From Nymphalis io (Eukaryota > Arthropoda > Insecta > Lepidoptera > Nymphalidae): a stretch of DNA of 64,000 nucleotides. Made by a program: the position numbers and the translations under genes. A model generated the notes under the pieces. It was not told the origin of the DNA. It saw nothing but the letters and a program-made list of their open reading frames with translations, and did not search any database. This document shows, piece by piece, positions 57,666 to 64,000 of the stretch. The DNA is taken from contig NC_065888.1 of NCBI RefSeq assembly GCF_905147045.1, positions 12,281,001 to 12,345,000 of the forward strand. Reading direction: 5' to 3'. Each line of letters opens with the position of its first letter. Position 1 is the stretch's first letter.

Positions 57666-57978
57666 AACAGTAACAGCCTGTGAATGTCCCACTGCTGGGC
57701 TAAGGCCTCCTCTCCCTTTTGAGGAGAAGGTTTGGAGCTTATTCTACCACGCTGCTCCAATGCGGGTTGATGGAATACACATGTGGCAGAATTTCAGTGA
57801 AATACGACACATGCAGGTTTCCTCACGATGTTTTCCTTCACCGTCAAGCACGAGATGAATTATAATAACAAATTAAGCACATGAAAATTCAGTGGTGCTT
57901 GCCCGGGTTTGAACTCACGTTCATCGGTTAAGATTCACGCGTTCTTACCACTGGGCCATCTCGGCTTATTTTACATTT
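57666..57978 (-). mobile_element. tRNA-headed SINE (family B), complete, with 13-bp TSD
   Basis: On the minus strand: GCCGAGATGGCCCAGTGGTA (A box), GAGTTCAAACCCGGGCAAGC (B-box region), then the body and the tail GGCCTTAGCCCAGCAGTGGG and CAGGCTGTTACTGTT. The perfect direct repeat ACATTAGTAATAT (57653-57665 and 57979-57991) flanks it, so the ends are exact. It is the best reference copy for the family here. The 72-codon plus-strand open frame inside is incidental. Confidence 0.9.
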
Positions 57979-60297
57979 ACATTAGTAATATTAACAACAA
58001 TTTATCGAGATCGTAACCCAATTACCACTCTTTATAAATACTTAAGATATTATAAGTATAAAAAAATACGAGACGGTTTGATTTTCAGAGAACAGCTCCT
58101 AGAAGAGATTGACTAACTTGTACGATGAGTCAGACAATACTCAAGAATTAAATACAGAATTAATCCTATAACAAACTCGATTTATTTATTTATTTCTCGA
58201 GTTTAAATTTCTATATCTACATATAATCTAAGTAAATTTTAAACTGTAATATATAAATTATAAATTACTATGTAAAGCTGATATTAATTTAAGATAGTCG
58301 AAATATGTAGTTCTTTTTAATTACACTATAAATTTCTGTACTACAAAACCAAAATATGAAAACACAAATAAGCCAAGAATACCGTAAACCGTTGTAGTTT
58401 TTTTATCATATGGACACATTATTTTTATCGAATGCTTTCGCCGTTCCACTTTACTAAAGGACTATGTCACTAACGGTTCGGCATTCGGGTCAGGATAACT
58501 GTTGTTAGTCTAGAACAACCATACTTCACTCGAGTCAGCATACAAGAGTCTATAGCCAAGAGGCAATTACATTCAAATCAAGTTAAATTGATTGCCAGAG
58601 ACATCTCCAGTATTTGTTTTTTGACAAATTATGAGTTGACCGCTAAAATAGATATATTTGGATATATAGGCTACAATGCAAATGTGCAATGTGATTTGTA
58701 ATAGTGGGGTGCGTCTTCTTGGATTAAAAAATATAAGTTATTTTGTTGAGTTTCATCAAAATAGTTTTAATGTGCTTAAGTTTTATTTAATTTTATATAT
58801 TATATTTATACAATATACAACAAATAATGTACTGGTTCGAAAACATTTTTTACTTTTTAGCTATATGCGCTTTAATTATACTATATATATTGATATATAT
58901 ATACATAGTATAATTAAATATTATAAGTATATATATATTATAAGTATTATAATTACATTTATATAAAATAATATAATTACATTTATAATTTGTTATTTTT
59001 TAAATGTTATATTTGCATAATCTTAATAATATCTTCGTAATATGAGTACATTGAAAGTAAAACTGAAAACATTCAAGTTCACTAGAAAATCGAGATGTTT
59101 TATGGCTTCGCCTCAAGGTCGTTACAGTATAGAATCTAGGATATTTTACTAGACTTTCATCGGTAATACTGGCAAAGCGCCAGCGTAGGGACTAAATAAA
59201 TAGGTAAGGGAGACTTTACTTGGCAGCCGGCCAATGCGTATTTTATATAACCGAATGATAGATGCCTACACTATAAATAATATGTTAACGCTCTTTTGCG
59301 TGTTTATTAACATTTGTTATAATATAAATTATTATTACGTAAGTTAAAAAAATCGTAATTTCATTGTCATCCAAAAATAACAAAGTTATATAATATATAT
59401 GTCAATGATGACTTACTTATAAAATCCCCCTCCACAATTAATTTAAATATAACTTTCCTCAAATTATCCTATTCGATTTCTTCATGGATTGTAGTTTAAT
59501 GATAAGGCGACTGGTATTCTGAATATGTCATTATTTTATACATAAATAATTCTAATAATTCTTAACATCAGTTCCGTATATTTGATTGAAAATTGTACTT
59601 TTGAAGTAGTTATATCTAGTAGTCTGAGTGTACTGAAGAATAAAATGGTTCCGATTCTCATCCAACCTCTACTCTAAAATAATTTGATATTTCCCCTATG
59701 GAGTTAAAAATAAGATTATATATATTTTAGTTCGGATACATTAGCTTGGTTTATAGCTTGTGTGCAACAAAATTAGCTCAAACATAAAAGCTTAAGTTTG
59801 AATATCTTATAATACAGATTCTAAAGACTCAAAATCAACGACAATGACATTACGTGCGTCGTGTTATTGTTATAACTTCCGATTGAAGCTATTTGTATAT
59901 ACAGTTTTATAAATTAACTTATAACGGAACAATCACTCAACACGTACCCGTACATGACAAAGATATCGTTTTCCACGTTATAAAGAAAAAATCGTTTAGC
60001 ACCAAGTTCATTTACCTTTTTTAAATGTGAATCATTCCACGTTTAAAACAATTTGTAATTATAATATTTTAATTTTCTAACTTTGCTTTATAGATATTTA
60101 AAATGTTCCGGTGATATAACAATATTTTTTCGTAGTTTCATATGCTTCATGACATAATTATCTGAGTGCCTAGCGTGGCCTAGTGCTGGTTTTTTACTTT
60201 TTACTCAATACGATAACTAAAAAAAAATTAAATGAAAATAGTAACATAGTTATAGAGTATTAATTCATTTTATATTATTATTAACTACATTTTTTTA

Positions 60298-60572
60298 TAG
60301 TATAGGTAGGCGACCGAGCATATGGGCCACCTGATGGTAAATGGTCACTAACGCCCTTAGACGTTGACATTGTAAGAAATGTTAAAAGTTAACCATCGCT
60401 TACATCACCAATGCGCCACCAACCTTGGGAACTAAGATGTTATGTCGCTTGTGCACTGACTCACTCATCATTCACAAACAATACCAAGTGCTGCTGTTTT
60501 GCGGTAGAATAATGAGTGGGTGTTACCTACCCAGACGAGAAGAGACTTTCACAAAGCCCTACCACCAGTAAA
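60298..60572 (-). mobile_element. SINE-like repeat, family A, near full length
   Basis: The minus strand carries GGGCTTTGTGAAAGTCTCTT, CACTCATTATTCTACCGCAA, GCAGCACTTGGTATTGTTTG, GTGGCGCATTGGTGATGTAA and CATCAGGTGGCCCATATGCT. The central block with the TTCCGGTTTGAAGG segment is partly deleted. Confidence 0.78.
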
Positions 60573-62532
60573 TATTTTAAAAAAGAAAAAAAAACTGTCT
60601 GCATAGCCTATTTTAATGATAAAATAATTATAAAAAAAATTACATACAGACAAATTTTATCAATTAATCCATGTATTAAGAAGTGTTTCATATTTCGTAA
60701 CAATTTTTTTCTATTGTGCTAATTATTAGACTTTAATGATTCAAACTTTGGAATGTAATGATTTCGCTTTCTTCGAAATTCGTGCGTGTGTACCGTCACA
60801 TCGTACAGCGGAAATTAATACGAACAAAACATTCATGTAATTGACACAAATTCTTCTTCTTTCTTCTTGAATTTCATGTTCTTGTACACATATAAATAAA
60901 TATGCAATTTTAAATAAACTTAAGAAATTATCTCTCGGTTTTATTTAACTCAAACTCTCACACTTTTTTATTACATATATCTTATTTTACGTAAACCTCA
61001 TTGGTGTGGGATTCTACTGTGGGCTGTATCACAAAGACGAAAATATCAAAGACAAAAATAATTAAAAATACTAGTGAGGTTGAAATAACATATATTATGT
61101 AGACTGTACCCATAGACGTATAGATTCATTTTTAAAATGATAAGGATATTATTATTCTGACCGATTTCGGCCACGGCTATCATAGTCTGAGGGAACGGCA
61201 ATCTGTTACGACCGGTGAGACAAAACACGCGGGACTAACGTCTTTACTTGCTTTCCGGGGTACGAGGGCTAACTTCCTAACCTCAACCTGTTTAAGAACT
61301 TCTTACTGCCTTGCTAAAAATCTGTAGCTTTATAAGCTGGCGATAGCTATATTAACTAATCGGTTAAATATGAAATTCAATTTAGAGTCGGGGCATAAAA
61401 CATGAGTAAAATTACAAAAAACATAAACTCTTTAAGTTTTAGTTCGCTTTTTGTTGTTAATTTATTCTATATGAAAGCGTCAAACATAGATAAACAATAT
61501 GCTTGTAACAAAACTCATTTGAACTCTACTAATCTCTAACAATCGCTAAATATAAACTCACTAAAATAATACTAAAATACCTATTACTGCTTAACAGAAG
61601 CCTATTTTTGAATTTGTCCGATCAATAATAAGAAAGTTTTCAGGAGAGTTTGTGTGTCACGCAGACGATAGTGTTCCGTAGGTGTACGATTATCACGAAA
61701 CAATATTTTTACAATAAGTATATGTAATTATATAGTAAGATTAAATGTTTATTGTTGATTTTAAAAATCTTCATCAATGACACAAACCTACGCAACTTAA
61801 ATATTGAACATTGTTAAGTCGAATTAAACTTAACGAAACGTATATCATTTCATTAAAAATCATGAAAAATGAGTTAGTTAGACGAGCTTGAGAAATTATG
61901 AATTTCGGCAACTAAATATAATCTTATACCGCTACCGCATAAAAAGCGGTAGTATGATTAGTACACCTTATTATTGTTACTTTATGTTACGGTGTCAGAA
62001 TGAATGACCTAAAAACAAACATCTTCGTAACGGTGATGTAGAGCTGGGGCAATGACAGCGTTACTCACTCCAACGATCCCGGAACACAAAATGTAAGTGC
62101 TAAGACAAAAATAAATTTTGCGTTCAGGCTTTAATCAAGATTGCCGATATAATTCTGTATTTGGTCGACGCAAACGAAAGTTGATACTGTGATGCAATTT
62201 ATTTTACTTATTAACTTTTATTTAAATACATAAGGTATTAGGCTGAACTTAATTTTAGAACCCGTATGTATGGAGTATGATAATGTTATTTTTTTTTTTA
62301 AATAAAACATAACATTTTTTGCTTATACATTTTTCGTTCGCGTATTCGTACTTAGAAGATTAATGAGATAATTTTATTAAAATGTACCAATAACAGTAAT
62401 AACATATAGAGAATATTTTTGAAGTTCTTAGTTTTAGTGTACATGCAAGCAAATTTTTAAAGTTGCATTCTTATTTATTTTATTTTAAAATCATTATTTA
62501 ATTTTTCATTTAATAAATGTTACTTACATTTT

Positions 62533-62590
62533 ATAATTAACATAGTTTGTATTATACACTTAATAATTAACATAGCTTGTATTATATGTA
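62533..62590. repeat. Tandem duplication, 2 x about 30 bp
   Basis: ATAATTAACATAGTTTGTAT is repeated 30 bp later as ATAATTAACATAGCTTGTAT with one difference. Confidence 0.85.
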
Positions 62591-63439
62591 AATTAATATG
62601 AGTAATTATTTTTAAATTCGCCGCTCAAATAAAACATCCCTTCGAAAAACAACTGACTAAACTGCTAGAAAAATTATTCCATAAAATATTACAAAAATCT
62701 ATTCAGGAATTTATGTATGTAATGTTCAATAAAATATTACATGCATAAACTGCTTAATTTAATTATCCTTATTTTTTAAGTTACGCTAAAACGGAGTTCA
62801 ATTAAATGTATCAAAGGTGTACTGATAGTAATCATTTGAATAACTTTCGTACGTGACTTATGTCACTAGGTAATGAATGATTCAAGAACGCATTAATGCC
62901 TATATTACCTTTGTTCCATAAACCCTAATATGTGAATGAGTAACGGTAACAAAGAATTTGTCTCTTTGAGTAATATTGCAAACACGCAGTGCCGATTCAA
63001 CAATTTTTAAAACAATGAGCGCAGGGAAATTTGTATAGGGCTGACAACAAATATCGTAATTAGTATATGCGAAAATTTAATACAATAAAAATAACATTAA
63101 ATACCTCGTTTATATTAAAATTCCATTTAACTACAAAAAAGTTGATAAATAAATCAGAAATTATTTTAATAATTTTATTTCATATTTTATTCAGTCTTAT
63201 TATATATACATAACATGTTATACAGAAATATAATAAAAATCGCCAACCCTGTATGATTCATTTAGGGAGCTCCAATTTCTTCGCCGTATTTTCGTGTCAG
63301 TTACACGAGACACTCATTGATTGTTCAGAATACTAATAATAATGCATACATAAATAACTGTGGCTGACCCTTCCCAACCTCTTTCTAAAAACCACATCTT
63401 CAAATGATATCAGAAATCAATCGTCTATAAATTAAAACT

Positions 63440-63712
63440 GGTAAAATAAAGCGTACTCCATCACGCAGCTTCAGAAATTTAGAATTTCATCGGACATGCA
63501 GGTTTCTTTACGATACTTCCCTTTCCTGCCAAAAACTGGAGGAAATAGGAACACAAATTAAGCACGTTAAATGATTTTTGTGTTCTTCACGATCTTCGTT
63601 TAAGAATGTTTCAGCTAAAGTCAAAGTCAAACACTTTATTCAGTAAAGAAGAAAAATATTAATTCTCTACTGGTTCGATAAGCAATCCACTGCGCCATCT
63701 CGGCGCATTTTA
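63440..63712 (-). mobile_element. tRNA-headed SINE (family B), diverged, interrupted
   Basis: The plus strand shows ACTCCATCACGCAGCTTC, GGACATGCAGGTTTCTTTAC, AGGAACACAAATTAAGCACG and TGCGCCATCTCGGCGCA in the order expected for a reversed copy. A different tail-like piece (AAAGTCAAAGTCAAACACTT, about 63616-63650) is inserted within it. Confidence 0.6.
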
Positions 63713-64000
63713 ATAAGACAAATCTGAATAATATGAGTTCAGTCGTAAAGTTTCTTTCTAAAGGAATCTTTTCCCGGCAAAAAGGATTTCAAGCTTAATG
63801 CGTCAAACAGGGGCCTAATTATATTAATCTATAACGATTACGATACGTTCCCGACTCAATTGGGACCTACTTTGAATAATTTTTTCAAATCGGAACCGAA
63901 CCGATAATATGTTAACAAATACCGTTGTATCAAAACCAAACTTAATTGTTAACTTTTATGGCAATTTTTAATGCATTATGGCAAGTTTTATGGCAATAGT

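Larger units (their letters stand above)
55794..64000. other. Intergenic, AT-rich, SINE-bearing
   Basis: No host gene recognised. SINEs and fragments are listed separately. The stretch 58860-58985 is almost pure A/T with short internal repeats. The G+C-richer pieces at about 59090-59235 and 62030-62180 have no identifiable content. Confidence 0.55.

Noticed and set aside
57640..57858. 72-codon plus-strand open frame
   Set aside because: It lies within the complete family-B SINE and is a by-product of repeat sequence.
1..64000. CRISPR array, prophage, or bacterial defence system
   Set aside because: The DNA is insect nuclear: split exons, SINEs and LINEs, and no dense operon-like coding. No regularly spaced repeats are present.

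Overview
The window is AT-rich insect nuclear DNA, almost certainly from a lepidopteran and probably a nymphalid-type butterfly. I infer this from an intron-rich Eiger (TNF-family) gene and from many copies of short interspersed repeats of lepidopteran type: a tRNA-headed SINE resembling Metulj, a second SINE-like family of about 280 bp, and a 'TAATATTATAAATGCGAAA' family. RTE-clade LINEs of the kind common in butterflies are also present. No bacterial genes, rRNA, true tRNA genes or CRISPR arrays are seen.

Layout. Positions 1-568 (minus) hold the first two exons, the second running off the window, of a small secreted protein I do not recognise. Positions 6086-41479 (minus) carry one gene, eiger, in eight coding exons that join in phase to give a 486-residue type II membrane protein: cytosolic tail, one membrane segment, coiled coil, acidic stalk, a furin-like RDKR site and a C-terminal TNF homology domain. 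Intron 1 is about 25 kb. It holds SINEs, a 5'-truncated RTE LINE (31726-33667, with a perfect 13-bp target-site duplication), and an unexplained 168-codon open frame (26144-26650, minus) with a TATA box and initiator at canonical spacing. Positions 41480-64000 have no recognised host gene. They hold a full-length RTE-like LINE (47150-50340; 16-bp target-site duplication with one mismatch; two frameshifts), a second RTE copy whose 5' half is inverted (54555-55782, flanked by an 11-bp duplication: a twin-priming product), a decayed LINE tail at about 52.4-52.6 kb and several SINEs.

How the parts relate. Eiger is the one recognisable cellular pathway gene (extracellular TNF signal to JNK through TNF receptors). 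The remaining structure mostly records retrotransposition. The RTE LINEs and the tRNA-headed SINE share a similar 3' end, so the SINE was probably mobilised by RTE machinery. A separate, unexplained signal is a set of short perfect inverted repeats (arms 12-19 bp, mostly with loops of 3-5 nt) scattered through 15-46 kb. They are not explained by any mobile element I can see and look like snap-back or template-switch products. I did not find a convincing new multi-gene system. The best candidates for something undescribed are the intronic ORF with its own promoter motifs, the secreted precursor at the left edge, and the hairpins.
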